A stretch of 64,000 nt of DNA. Source: Phytoactinopolyspora mesophila. GTDB taxonomy: Bacteria; Actinomycetota; Actinomycetes; Jiangellales; Jiangellaceae. The DNA is taken from positions 124,001 to 188,000 of the forward strand of contig NZ_WLZY01000008.1 of assembly GCF_010122465.1 (NCBI RefSeq), in the 5' to 3' direction. The position numbers and the translations under genes are program-made. The notes beneath the pieces were generated by a model. That model was not told the origin of the DNA. It saw only the letters and a program-made list of their open reading frames with translations, and made no database searches. Below, one piece after another: positions 47,506 through 56,382 of the stretch. Each line of letters opens with the position of its first letter. Position 1 is the stretch's first letter.

Positions 47506-48828
47506 TCATGGCAGCAGATCCGCCACTCCAGCACCGTCGAGCACCACGGGCTGATACCCGGCCCGCTTCAGTATCGTCGCGGCAATGGTGGACCGCCGCC
47601 CGCTGGCGCAGACCGTCAGTACCTCGCGTTTCGGATCGAGCTCCTCCGGGATGCCTTCGGTGACGAGATCGGGCAGGAATCGCTCGACGGTATTGCCGAG
47701 TCTTTCCGCTGCCCACTCGCTGGGCATTCGCACGTCGAGCACTTGCGCTGCCGGGTCGGCAAGCCGTCGCCGGAACTCCGGCAGCTTGACCAGTTCGAAT
47801 CGGGCAGCAGCATGGCCGGTTAGATCACGGAGCACGCCTCGCACGCTGTCGATGCCGATCTGTGCCAGCTGTGTGACGGCACCGCGAACGTCCTGCGCCG
47901 GCTCGGCGATCAAGATGATGGGAGCGTTGTACGGCAGCAGCCAGCCAGTCCAGCTGCCGAAGTCGTCCGCGTATTCGATGCCGGTGGAGCCGAGGACGAA
48001 CCCGGTAGCGATTGCCTCTCGCGGCCGGATGTCCACCAGTTCCACGTCCTCCGGCTGCCGACCCAGATCAGACCACGTGATGTCGGGGACGACTACCGGC
48101 GGCATCGGCGGGATACCGAGGGTGTTCGCCGGACCCAGATGCTTGTAGAAAGCCGGAATGGGTAGCGGCGCGCCGAGCATCTCATCCGCGAAACGCTCAG
48201 CGTCACCGATCTCGAGCATCGGATTGGTAGCGACCTCGGCGCCCACGGTGGACGTACTCTCGCCGGCTTCAGCCGTCGTGCAGAACGAACCACCGCCATG
48301 GGTGGGATAAAGCTCGACATCGTGCGGGAGTGCGACGAGCCGCCGCAGCGATCCATACTGCAGTCTGCTCAGGGTCCTCGCGCGTTTCACTCCCAGCAGG
48401 TCCGCGCGCCCAGCCGAACCCACGAGCAGGCTTCCACCGGAGAACAACGCCACCGCTTCGCCATCCAGCAACACGAGATAGCTCGTGTGCTCAGGCGTGT
48501 GCCCAGGGGTGTGGATGGGGCGGACAGTCAAGCCGGCAGCCTTGATGTCCTCCATGTGAAACGCCGGCGTATGGGGGTACGCGGCGGCGGCAGCGGCCGG
48601 CAGCACCAGCTCCGCACCGGTGCGCAGGGCTGCCTGCTCCGCGCCCGAGGCGTAGTCGTTGTGCAGATGTGTCTCCAGGACAAGTCGAAGTTCGACGTCA
48701 CGTTCGCCGACAACGTCGAGGAAGCGTTCGATGTCTCGCTGCGGATCGACGAGCACTCCGCTGCCTTCATGAACCAGCAGGAATGTCTGGTCTCCGAGTC
48801 CGGGGGTGCGGAATGGTACGACCTCCAT
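47506..48828 (-). CDS. MBL-fold persulfide dioxygenase with rhodanese domains
   Basis: 440 residues from ATG 48828. The N-terminal metallo-beta-lactamase domain has THLHNDYASG (His54, His56, Asp58) and HTPGHTPEHTSYL, as in ETHE1-like persulfide dioxygenases. Two rhodanese domains follow. The first (about 255-345) lacks an active Cys; the second (about 350-440) has VCASGRRS with the catalytic Cys. It likely oxidises glutathione/mycothiol or protein persulfide to sulfite. A GGACC-GAA-GGTCC site lies ~290 bp upstream. Confidence 0.88.
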   Translation of the reverse strand: MEVVPFRTPGLGDQTFLLVHEGSGVLVDPQRDIERFLDVVGERDVELRLVLETHLHNDYASGAEQAALRTGAELVLPAAAAAAYPHTPAFHMEDIKAAGLTVRPIHTPGHTPEHTSYLVLLDGEAVALFSGGSLLVGSAGRADLLGVKRARTLSRLQYGSLRRLVALPHDVELYPTHGGGSFCTTAEAGESTSTVGAEVATNPMLEIGDAERFADEMLGAPLPIPAFYKHLGPANTLGIPPMPPVVVPDITWSDLGRQPEDVELVDIRPREAIATGFVLGSTGIEYADDFGSWTGWLLPYNAPIILIAEPAQDVRGAVTQLAQIGIDSVRGVLRDLTGHAAARFELVKLPEFRRRLADPAAQVLDVRMPSEWAAERLGNTVERFLPDLVTEGIPEELDPKREVLTVCASGRRSTIAATILKRAGYQPVVLDGAGVADLLP

Positions 48829-49196
48829 CGCCTGTCCTCTCGATCGGCCGGCTGACACACGGCTGCGGGATACGCACCCGACGTCGCTCTCTGTACCCGA
48901 AAGCGGCCTGCACCATCAGCGATGGACACCCGTCGGCCGGTGTTGGTGGGAGCTGTTCCAGCAGGCGCTTCCATCGCATCGATGGTGTGATTCGTGGCCC
49001 CCGGAGCCACCTCGTTTGCGCCTCTCTGCTGTTGTGCCCCATCTCCTCGTCGGCGGGTGTCCACTTTCAGGATGAACCATTGATGCTGCTGGCTGTAGGG
49101 GCGAGCGGCCTGTGTCAGAGGACCGAAGGTCCCAACAGCCCAGCGCTTATCCGGATCTGGAACATGCCTCTCCGATCTGCCGCACCCACGCGGGTA
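48829..49196. other. intergenic region with a DevR-type palindrome
   Basis: About 370 bp between the persulfide dioxygenase start and the decayed dehydrogenase. I see no credible gene. The only clear element is the palindrome at 49120. The promoter of the dioxygenase should be here, giving it a long leader if the palindrome is its operator. Confidence 0.5.
49120..49133. promoter_or_regulatory. candidate DevR-type operator
   Basis: GGACC-GAA-GGTCCC with a perfect 13-bp core palindrome, the best copy of the set. It is 292 bp upstream of the persulfide dioxygenase start. Confidence 0.5.
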
Positions 49197-50000
49197 TCAG
49201 GGCGTGAAGACGATCCGGGCCTTGACCGTGCCTCGCAGCACGTCCTGGATCGCATCGTTCACGGTGCTGAGCGGGCGGGTCTCGTAGATCACCCGCGTAC
49301 GTCCGGCCGCGTGCAGGGCGAAGACCTCCGCCAGATCAGCGCGAGTGCCGACAATCGATCCGATCACCGACGTGCCGTTCAGAACGGTCTCGAACACCGG
49401 TATGTCGATGTTTGCCCTGCGCCGGAAGAGCGACGAGCACCAGGCGTCCGCCCCGGCGCAAGCTCGCGTATGCCGCGGCGTAGGATGCGTTGTCCACGGC
49501 CAGCCCGATCGCCGCGTCGGCGCCGCCATGCTCCCGCAGCACCTTGGCCGGATCTTCGGTGCGCGCATCGATGACGATGTCCGCCCCGAGCTCACGTGCC
49601 AGTTCGAGCTTCTCGTCGGTGATATCGATGGCGGCGACGGTGGCGCCGGCGATCTTGGCGTACTGCACCGCGAGATGCCCCAGTCCACCGACGCCGGAGA
49701 TGGCCACCACGTCGGTAGGGCCGACATCGGCAACCTTGAGCGCCTTGTACGTGGTCACACCGGCGCAGGTCAGTGGTGCCGCTTCAGCCGCGGTGATACC
49801 TTCCGGGACCCGGGCGGCGAAGTCCGCCCAGGCGAGCATGGATCCGGCCCACCCGCCGTCGACCCCGTAACCGGTGTTCTGCTGCTGCAGGCACAACGTC
49901 TCCCAGCCAGTGAGGCAGTGCTGGCAGCGCCCGCACGCCCAGCCCAGCCACGGAACCGCCACCCGGTCGCCGATCGCCAGGTGATCGCGAGAGCGGGCAA
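49197..50000 (-). pseudogene. decayed zinc alcohol dehydrogenase (AdhP-like)
   Basis: The reading begins without the first ~70 family residues (including the catalytic Cys and GHE zinc site) at about DHLAIGDRVAVPWLG, continues through CGRCQHCLTGWETLC (structural zinc Cys) and the Rossmann motif GVGGLGHLAVQYAK, then leaves frame after LVLVALPAQGK. One extra base in the GGG at about 49415 would explain it: the next frame continues ANIDIPVFETVLNGTSVIGS to the normal end. Loss of the 5' end plus a frameshift makes activity unlikely. Confidence 0.85.
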
Positions 50001-50090
50001 GCCGAGCAGGGCCGAACGTCCTGGCTCCGGTCGCTTTGGCCCTCCACGTCGCCGGCCGGGAGCGGTCCGCGTCGTTGGGCCCTCGGGGTA

Positions 50091-50642
50091 CTAGTCCGCG
50101 GATGAAGATGGCCGCGCCGCGTACTCGGCGCCGGCCCGGCGCGCAAGGAACTCCGACAGCGGGCCGGGGAGTTCGGCGACTCGTCCGCCCCAGTCGTACA
50201 CCACCGCCGTGCCCGCGATCAGATCGTGCAACGCCCTGTGCTCCCGCTGGACCAGCGCCAGCGCGAACCCGAGTCCGGCCACCAGCCCGCTCAGCGGAAA
50301 CACCAGAGTGCGCAGGAGAGCTCGCCCAGCTGACAATGTCGCCCCGTCGGCTTTGACCACCCGCAGGCCGACGATCCCTTTGCCCGGCGTGCGCCCAGCG
50401 ATAGCCAGGCTCAAGTACACGTACAGGAATGCCCAGACCGCCAGCGCGACGGTCCACCCGGGCCCGGTCCGGTCATCCGCCAGTGCTCCACCGATCAGGG
50501 TTCTGGTGAGCAGATCGAAGCCGGCGAGCCCGGCGGTGAACGAGCCGAGCACGATGCCGACGTCCAGGAGGGCACCCGCCGCCCGGCTGACGACACCCGC
50601 GTAGTGTCCGGTGACACGGAGCCGGGGAACGACGACGCTCAT
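50091..50642 (-). CDS. RDD-family membrane protein
   Basis: 183 residues with RDD features: RAAGALLDVGIVLGSF (Arg, Asp in helix 1), TPGKGIVGLRVVKADG after helix 2, and REHRALHDLIAGTAVVYD in the C-terminal part. Three or four helices. The family is of uncertain function, perhaps ion exchange. Its start overlaps the stop of the nonapeptide-repeat gene by 4 bp (ATGA), so they are translationally coupled. Confidence 0.88.
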   Translation of the reverse strand: MSVVVPRLRVTGHYAGVVSRAAGALLDVGIVLGSFTAGLAGFDLLTRTLIGGALADDRTGPGWTVALAVWAFLYVYLSLAIAGRTPGKGIVGLRVVKADGATLSAGRALLRTLVFPLSGLVAGLGFALALVQREHRALHDLIAGTAVVYDWGGRVAELPGPLSEFLARRAGAEYAARPSSSAD

Positions 50643-51208
50643 GTGGCACGCTCCTCGATCAGTTTGGCCGGGCCGAGCGGCTGCTGAGCGGAGTCACGGC
50701 CAAAGAGGCGGTTCACGATCCGGTCGAGTACCACGTCGAGGCCGACAATTTGGCGCCGGGCGAGATCCAGCGCCGATCCGGCGACCCGCCCGGTGCTCTC
50801 GGCCACGATCTCCGGCACGCCCGCACGACGCACGGCCGCTTCGAGGTCGACGTTCTCCAGAGCCGCGTCGAAGTCGACCCGGGCGAGCAACCGGTTGACA
50901 TCGACACGATCCATCAGCCGGTCGACGTCTACCCGATCGAGCAACGTATTGACGTCCACCCGGTCGAGGAGGTGGTTGATGTCCACCCGGTCGAGCAACC
51001 GGTCGATGTCAACACGATCGAGCAGTTCGTCGACGCCCACCCGGTCCAGAAGGTGGTCGACATCCACCCGGTCCAGCAACCGGTTGACGTCCACGTGGTC
51101 GATCACGGCATCCGGGCCGACGGTTTCCACGACCCGCCCGGTGACAGCTCCGGCCAGCCGTCCAAGACGCCCTTTCGGCTTGTGGTCAGAATCCGGTCCA
51201 ACGCTCAT
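50639..51208 (-). CDS. nonapeptide-repeat protein coupled to RDD gene
   Basis: 189 residues. After a basic N terminus (KPKGRLGRLAGAVTGRVVE), residues 39-128 are ten tandem 9-residue units with consensus V-D-V-[DN]-x-L-L-D-R. The last two units drift (VDFDAALEN, VDLEAAVRR). The C-terminal ~60 residues form a helix-rich segment. No signal peptide or membrane helix is clear. I do not know a function; the regular Val/Leu/Leu spacing suggests a solenoid or stacked helices beside the membrane partner RDD protein. Confidence 0.82.
   Translation of the reverse strand: MSVGPDSDHKPKGRLGRLAGAVTGRVVETVGPDAVIDHVDVNRLLDRVDVDHLLDRVGVDELLDRVDIDRLLDRVDINHLLDRVDVNTLLDRVDVDRLMDRVDVNRLLARVDFDAALENVDLEAAVRRAGVPEIVAESTGRVAGSALDLARRQIVGLDVVLDRIVNRLFGRDSAQQPLGPAKLIEERAT
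50825..51094 (-). repeat. ten tandem 27-bp coding repeats
   Basis: In-frame DNA repeats of 27 bp encoding the nonapeptide units. Plus-strand copies read close to GGTCGACATCCACCCGGT. The codons differ between copies far more than the residues, which suggests selection for the protein sequence rather than recent DNA expansion. Confidence 0.85.
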
Positions 51209-51370
51209 GGGCCCGCCCAACGATCGAGATGCCGGTGTCGCGCGGACACCGGTGTCTTTACCGCCCAGACTCTACCGAGCCACGGCCCGGATACCCGGTA
51301 CCTCAAGCGTTTCCTGCCGTGCCGACGGCTCCGGGTATCATCACCGCGTTGCCCAGCCGAAAGTGAGAAC

Positions 51371-52249
51371 GTGCGTACGTTCACCGCCGTTGTGAATCCC
51401 GCCGCCGGGAACAGAAGACGCACAGCGGCCGGCCGCGTGCGCCACGTCGTTCAACGGTTACGCGAGGCCGGCGCCGCGGTGCGGGTGGAGACCACCCGAA
51501 GCCTGCAGCACTCGGACGAGATCGCCTCGGCTGCCGTCGCCCGCGGTGACGTGGTCCTGGCCGTGGGTGGCGACGGCACTGTGGGCCGGCTGGCCGGCAC
51601 AGTGGTACGGACCGGTGGGGTGCTCGGCATTCTCCCCGCGGGCCGTGGAAACGACTTCGCCCGGCAGCTGGGCCTGCCGACGGATCCCGATGCCATCGCC
51701 AAGCTACTGCTCCGCGAGTCCGAGCCACAACTGGTCGACGTGATCGAAACCGCGGGGACGATCGTCGTCGGCAGTATCTACACCGGAATCGACGCGATCG
51801 CCAACCGCCATTTCAACCGGGTTCGCCCGCTCGGCGCGGCCGGTTATCACTACTCTGCTGGACGCGCGCTGCTGACCTGGCGAATGGCAACGTACCACGT
51901 GACCGTCGACGGCACCGAGCACAACGCCCGCGGCTACACCGTGGTGCTCGCCAACTCGGGTTTCTACGGAGACGGCCGGCACGCCGCGCCGGACGCGCGG
52001 GTCGACGACGGCCTGCTCGACATCGTCATCCTGCGCGACGTCTCCAGGTGGGGCTTCGTCTCCATCGCCATGAAGGAGCTGTACTCCGGGGCACACCTCA
52101 AGCGCCCGGAGGTGGAAGTGCTACGCGGCCGTGAGGTCCGGGTCGAGGCCGACCGTGAGCTTCCGTACGGCGGCGACGGCGAACTGCTGAGCACGCTGCC
52201 GGTCACCGCCCGCGTATTGCCGGGCGCGCTGCGCGTGCTAGCCAGCTAG
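51371..52249 (+). CDS. diacylglycerol kinase-family lipid kinase
   Basis: 292 residues, DAGK_cat fold: VVNPAAGN at the N terminus, the nucleotide-binding VGGDGTVGRLAG, PAGRGNDFARQLG, and NSGFYGDGRHAAPDARVDDG in the C-terminal half. It likely phosphorylates diacylglycerol or a related lipid. GTG 51371 is the start consistent with the family. Followed by a large inverted repeat at 52251. Confidence 0.9.
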   Translation: MRTFTAVVNPAAGNRRRTAAGRVRHVVQRLREAGAAVRVETTRSLQHSDEIASAAVARGDVVLAVGGDGTVGRLAGTVVRTGGVLGILPAGRGNDFARQLGLPTDPDAIAKLLLRESEPQLVDVIETAGTIVVGSIYTGIDAIANRHFNRVRPLGAAGYHYSAGRALLTWRMATYHVTVDGTEHNARGYTVVLANSGFYGDGRHAAPDARVDDGLLDIVILRDVSRWGFVSIAMKELYSGAHLKRPEVEVLRGREVRVEADRELPYGGDGELLSTLPVTARVLPGALRVLAS

Positions 52250-52250
52250 G

Positions 52251-52367
52251 GGCTCCGGCATTGTGGAATCTCTCCATGGTGTGGCGGGCATCAGCGAGGC
52301 AGGCCGATGGCGAAGCCTCTCCGATTCGAGTCTGCTGGGCGAGGAGAGATTCCACAATGCCGGAGCC
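52251..52367. repeat. 25-bp perfect inverted repeat with a 67-nt loop
   Basis: Arms at 52251-52275 and 52343-52367 are exact reverse complements; the left arm begins GGCTCCGGCATTGTGGAA. It starts 2 bp after the lipid kinase stop and ends 45 bp before the TetR gene. The arms do not share the TGATC core of the other hairpins. It could be a terminator, a folded RNA or a small mobile or MITE-like remnant. Confidence 0.85.
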
Positions 52368-52412
52368 GCTCACACCTAGTCCACGTACGCGTATGCTGTA
52401 CGGTTACGCCGT

Positions 52413-53036
52413 ATGCCCCGGCCGAGATCGCTGACCTCTGCCGACATCGCCGCGGCCGCCCTGGCGGTAGTCGATCGCGGCGGGCTGTCCGCCTTGTCCA
52501 TCCGCGCGGTCGCCGGTGAGCTGAACATGGGCACCATGTCTCTCTACCGCTATTTCGACGACCGCCATCAGCTCGAAGCTCTTCTGGTCGACCATGTCTT
52601 CGGCTCGCTCAGCCACGATGTCCAGCCCGGAGAACCATGGCGGCAACGCATCACCGAACTGCTCGAGCGGTTCCGGGCGACGGCGTCGTCACACCCGGCG
52701 GTGGTGCCTTTGCTCCTCATCCATCGTTCCACCGCTAAGAACGTGGCGCCGTGGGCAGAGGCGCTCCTCGCGGCCCTCGCCGACGCCGGGCTCAGCGGGC
52801 ACCGCCGTTGCGTCGCCTTCCGGATGCTGACCAGCTACGTCATCGGCGTCATCCAGACCGAGCACCTGGGCCCGCTGCCCGGCTGGGGCGAAGCCGCGGG
52901 GCGCGAACTCTCCTGCGACGAGTATCCGTTGCTGGCGCAGAACGCGACGCCGGACCGAGACCAGCGCACCGACGAAGAATTCCGGGCAGGTTTGTCCATC
53001 ATCTTGACCGGATTGGACACCACCGAGAACCGTTGA
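52413..53036 (+). CDS. TetR-family repressor
   Basis: 207 residues. N-terminal HTH (about 8-55: TSADIAAAALAVVDRGG, LSIRAVAGELNMGTMSLYRYF) and an all-helical C-terminal domain of the TetR_C type. The start lies inside the second copy of a direct repeat (ACGCGTATGC at 52387, ACGCCGTATGC at 52406) that could be its own operator. It heads a run of acyl-CoA genes and probably represses them in response to an acyl-CoA. Confidence 0.88.
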   Translation: MPRPRSLTSADIAAAALAVVDRGGLSALSIRAVAGELNMGTMSLYRYFDDRHQLEALLVDHVFGSLSHDVQPGEPWRQRITELLERFRATASSHPAVVPLLLIHRSTAKNVAPWAEALLAALADAGLSGHRRCVAFRMLTSYVIGVIQTEHLGPLPGWGEAAGRELSCDEYPLLAQNATPDRDQRTDEEFRAGLSIILTGLDTTENR

Positions 53037-53125
53037 GTACCCACCCGAAGATCCCCTGATCACCCCGCCGACGCCACCCTTTCGCATCCAATATCGAACC
53101 GTCACAGTGAAGGTAGGAGTCTCGT

Positions 53126-53893
53126 ATGGAAATCACCACTGACACCGTCGCCCTCGTGACCGGTGGCGCGTCCGGGCTCGGACGCGCCACCGCTCAACGA
53201 CTGGCCGCTGGCGGCGCCAAGGTCGTCATCGCTGACCTCCCGTCGTCGCAGGGCGCCGCCGTCGCCGACGATCTCGGTGCGGGTGCCACGTTCGCCCCCA
53301 CCGACGTCACCAATGAAGAGCATGTCACCGCTGCCCTGGATGCCGCCGCGGACCTCGGCACGCTGCGCATCGTCGTCAACTGTGCTGGAATCGGCACCGA
53401 CGTCTTCCGGGTCGTCGGCAAGAAGGGGCCGTTCCCGTACGAGGCGTTCCGCCGCACCGTCGAGGTCAACCTGATGGGCACGTTCAACGTCATCCGACTC
53501 GCGGCAGAGCGCATCATGGCGCATGAGCCGGTCGGCGAGGAACGCGGCGTGATCATCAACACCGCCTCGGTCGCGGCGTTCGACGGCCAGATCGGCCAGG
53601 CCGCCTATTCCGCGTCGAAAGGCGGCGTCGCGAGCATGACCCTCCCCATCGCCCGCGATCTCGCCCAGCACCTGATCCGGGTGACCACCATCGCGCCGGG
53701 TCTGTTCAAGACCCCGATGCTGGAGGCGCTCCCGGAGGAAGCTCAGCGTTCGCTCGGCACCCAGGTACCACACCCGAGTAGGCTCGGTCGCCCGGACGAG
53801 TACGCGGCGCTCGTCGCTCACATCGTCGCCAACCCCATGCTGAACGGCGAGACCATCCGCCTCGATGGCGCCATCCGGATGGCGCCACGCTGA
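53126..53893 (+). CDS. SDR, 3-hydroxyacyl-CoA dehydrogenase type II-like
   Basis: 255 residues: [15 protein letters not shown] for NAD(P) binding, NCAG, catalytic Ser in [11 protein letters not shown] and Tyr/Lys in YSASKGG. The [17 protein letters not shown] and [16 protein letters not shown] segments match the HSD17B10/HADH II group, which oxidises 3-hydroxy (often 2-methyl) acyl-CoA. GAAGGTAGGAG precedes the ATG. It lies 23 bp before the acyl-CoA dehydrogenase. Confidence 0.92.
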   Translation: MEITTDTVALVTGGASGLGRATAQRLAAGGAKVVIADLPSSQGAAVADDLGAGATFAPTDVTNEEHVTAALDAAADLGTLRIVVNCAGIGTDVFRVVGKKGPFPYEAFRRTVEVNLMGTFNVIRLAAERIMAHEPVGEERGVIINTASVAAFDGQIGQAAYSASKGGVASMTLPIARDLAQHLIRVTTIAPGLFKTPMLEALPEEAQRSLGTQVPHPSRLGRPDEYAALVAHIVANPMLNGETIRLDGAIRMAPR

Positions 53894-53916
53894 GCGCATG
53901 AGAGGAACGGTGCCAC

Positions 53917-55083
53917 ATGGCACGTCACCTGCTGGACACGGACCTGTACGACGACGATCACCGCGCCTTCCGCCAGATCGTGCGCGAGTACATCGCCCGG
54001 GCGGTGACCCCTCATCTCACGCGCTGGGAGCAGGAACGCCGGATCGACCGGAAGGCGTGGCAAGCGGCCGGTCAGCAGGGACTCCTGGGGCTGGCGGTCC
54101 CGGAGGAGTACGGCGGAGCAGGGCAACCCGACTACCGGTTCCGGGCGGTGATCGCCGAAGAGCTCGCCGACGTCGGGGCTTCGTCGCTGAACATCGGGCT
54201 TGCGCTCAATGAGGACATCGTCCTGCCGTACCTGCTGGACCTCTGCACGCCCGAGCAGAAGCAACGCTGGCTTCCGGGGTTCGCGAGCGGCGAGACCATC
54301 TCCGCGATCGCCATGACCGAGCCCGACGCCGGCAGCGACCTCCGGGCGATCCGCACCACCGCCACCCGGTCAGGCGACGAGTGGGTGATCAACGGCTCGA
54401 AGACGTTCATCACCAACGGCATCCAGTCGGATCTGGTGATCGTCGTCGCCCGGACGTCGGAGCGCTCACTCACGCTTTTTGTCGTCGAAGGCGACCGTTC
54501 GGGGTTCACCCGGGGCCGCCAGCTGGACAAGATGGGCCTGCACGCCCAGGACACCGCGGAGATCTTCTTCGACGACGTCCGGGTGCCGGCCGAGAACGTG
54601 CTCGGTGCGGAAGGGCGTGCCTTCGCCTACCTGATGGAGCGCCTGCCGAAGGAACGGATGCTCATCGCGGTCGGCGCCCAGGCGGCGTCCGAGGCGATGC
54701 TGCGCTGGACTACCGCGTTTGTGCGGGAGCGCAAGGCTTTCGGCCAGCGGCTGGTGGAGTTCCAGACGGTCGGGTTCACCCTCGCCGAGCTCCAGACCGA
54801 GATCGAGGTCACCCGGGCCTACATCGACAAGGCGATCCTGGCGCTCAACGCCGGCACCCTCGGCCCGGTGGACGCGGCCAAAGCCAAGTGGTGGGCATCG
54901 GAGATGCAGAACCGGGTGGCTGCCCGCTGTTTCCAGCTCCACGGCGGCTACGGATACATGATGGAGTACCCGATCGCCCGTGCCTTCGTCGACGCTCGAG
55001 TCCAGACCATCTACGGGGGCACCACCGAGATCATGAAGGAGATCATCAGCCGGGAGATCGTCGGCCCGCGAACCTCCCCATGA
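53917..55083 (+). CDS. acyl-CoA dehydrogenase
   Basis: 388 residues, FAD-dependent. It has the N-terminal helical domain, AMTEPDAGSDLRAIRTTA for FAD/substrate, FDDVRVPAENVLG, RKAFGQRLVEFQTV and LHGGYGYMMEYPIARAFVDA. The MCAD-type catalytic Glu position near the C terminus reads IYGGTTEIMKE, with Gly instead of Glu. In IVD/LCAD-type enzymes the base sits on another helix; that may apply here. It catalyses the first step of beta-oxidation on an unknown acyl chain. Confidence 0.92.
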   Translation: MARHLLDTDLYDDDHRAFRQIVREYIARAVTPHLTRWEQERRIDRKAWQAAGQQGLLGLAVPEEYGGAGQPDYRFRAVIAEELADVGASSLNIGLALNEDIVLPYLLDLCTPEQKQRWLPGFASGETISAIAMTEPDAGSDLRAIRTTATRSGDEWVINGSKTFITNGIQSDLVIVVARTSERSLTLFVVEGDRSGFTRGRQLDKMGLHAQDTAEIFFDDVRVPAENVLGAEGRAFAYLMERLPKERMLIAVGAQAASEAMLRWTTAFVRERKAFGQRLVEFQTVGFTLAELQTEIEVTRAYIDKAILALNAGTLGPVDAAKAKWWASEMQNRVAARCFQLHGGYGYMMEYPIARAFVDARVQTIYGGTTEIMKEIISREIVGPRTSP

Positions 55084-55134
55084 TCATTGGCCTTTGTCCC
55101 CATGATCGTGGGGTCAGGCGTCAATGATCATGGG
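55077..55134. terminator. GATC-centred double hairpin between convergent genes
   Basis: CCCATGATCATTG (55077-55089) pairs with CAATGATCATGGG (55122-55134). Inside is CCCCATGATCGTGGGG (55098-55113), a near palindrome. It includes the dehydrogenase stop and lies just before the end of the CaiB gene, so it can serve both strands. No U-tract. Confidence 0.6.
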
Positions 55135-56275
55135 AGCGCCAGCGGGTGAGGACGGAATCCACGTCACCCGGCTCCGGCCGCCCGCTCCCCCACGGGTCGG
55201 GCGCCGGCAGATCCGCCGGAGTGCGGGAGAATCGCGGCGCCGGAGCGGCCTGCGTCACACCGTCCCGCTCGATCACACCGGCTCGAGCCGCGTTGTGCGG
55301 ATGGGCGGCGACCTCGTCGAACCGCAGCACCGGTGTGACGCACGCGTCGGTTCCGTTGAAGGTGTCCGCCCACTCGTCCCTGGTGCGCGAGGCGAACACC
55401 GCGGCGAACCGTTCACGCAAGGCCGGCCAATTCTCCCGCTGACCTCGATCCGGTAGCTCGGCGGCGTCCAGCCCGAGTCCGTCCAGCAGCTGGGCGTAGA
55501 ACTGTTGCTCCAACGCGCCGACGGCTACGTAGCGGCCGTCGGCGCACTCGTAGGTGTCGTAGAACGGTGCACCGCCGTCGAACAGGTTGCTTCCGCGCTC
55601 GTCGGTCCACATGCCGAGCCCGCGCATGCTCCAGGTCAGCTGAAGCAGCAGGCCGACGCCGTCGGTCATGGCGGCGTCGACCACCTGGCCGTGTCCAGAT
55701 CGGGTCCGCTCCCACAGTGCGGCCAGCACACCGGTCAGCAGCAGCATCGAGCCGCCGCCGAAGTCCCCCGCCAGGTTGAGTGGCGGCGCCGGGCGCTCAC
55801 CGGGACGACCCATGGCATGCAAAGCGCCGGTCAGCGCCAGATAGTTGATGTCGTGCCCAGCCCGCTGAGCGAACGGCCCGTCCTGGCCCCAGCCGGTCAT
55901 CCGGCCGTAGATCAGCCGCGGATTGCGCTCCAGGCAGTCGGCTGGGCCCAAGCCCAGCCGGTCGGCCACCCCCGGCCGGAAGCCTTCGAGCAGAACGTCG
56001 GCGTGTGACACCAGCGCCAGCACGCCGCGCAGACCAGCCGGGTCTTTCAGATCCGCCCCGATGAGCAGTTTTCCGCGCTGCATCTGGTCGCGGCCGGCCG
56101 TCGCACCAGTCATCGCCTGCGCGACGTCTCCCATGGCGGAGGCCACGTCACCGGCCGAACGACGCTCGATCCGCACGACCTCCGCGCCGAGGTCGGCCAG
56201 GACCATCGCCGCGTGTGGCGCCGGCCCCAGCCCCGCCAGCTCCACCACCCGGAGGCCGGCCAGCGGACCTGTCAT
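55121..56275 (-). CDS. CaiB/BaiF CoA transferase or alpha-methylacyl-CoA racemase
   Basis: 384 residues from ATG 56275. Type III CoA-transferase features: [64 protein letters not shown] (the GHD-x-N-Y motif with the Asp seen in racemases), and [10 protein letters not shown]. This points to the racemase (AMACR) branch used for 2-methyl-branched acyl-CoAs. It is divergent from the thiolase gene and convergent with the dehydrogenase. Confidence 0.9.
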   Translation of the reverse strand: MTGPLAGLRVVELAGLGPAPHAAMVLADLGAEVVRIERRSAGDVASAMGDVAQAMTGATAGRDQMQRGKLLIGADLKDPAGLRGVLALVSHADVLLEGFRPGVADRLGLGPADCLERNPRLIYGRMTGWGQDGPFAQRAGHDINYLALTGALHAMGRPGERPAPPLNLAGDFGGGSMLLLTGVLAALWERTRSGHGQVVDAAMTDGVGLLLQLTWSMRGLGMWTDERGSNLFDGGAPFYDTYECADGRYVAVGALEQQFYAQLLDGLGLDAAELPDRGQRENWPALRERFAAVFASRTRDEWADTFNGTDACVTPVLRFDEVAAHPHNAARAGVIERDGVTQAAPAPRFSRTPADLPAPDPWGSGRPEPGDVDSVLTRWRSHDH

Positions 56276-56382
56276 GCACAACCTCCCTCTGGCGACCGGC
56301 GGCGAATTCGCCTCGGAGCACCAGTATCTTGCGCCGGGAAGCCGCCTGCCGGACCCTGGTCCCGGCGACCTCACAACGCTAG

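Noticed and set aside
48669-49574. 301-codon plus-strand frame over the dioxygenase leader
   Set aside because: It overlaps the dioxygenase start and the dehydrogenase remnant antisense, has no ribosome site, and has Arg/Ser-rich composition.
50077-50089. GGGCC-CTC-GGGGT as another DevR-type site
   Set aside because: The right half does not fit the set, and the only downstream gene is the decayed dehydrogenase.
50825-51094. Regularly spaced 27-bp repeats that could be mistaken for a CRISPR array
   Set aside because: There are no spacers, the units are contiguous and in frame, and they encode a conserved nonapeptide.
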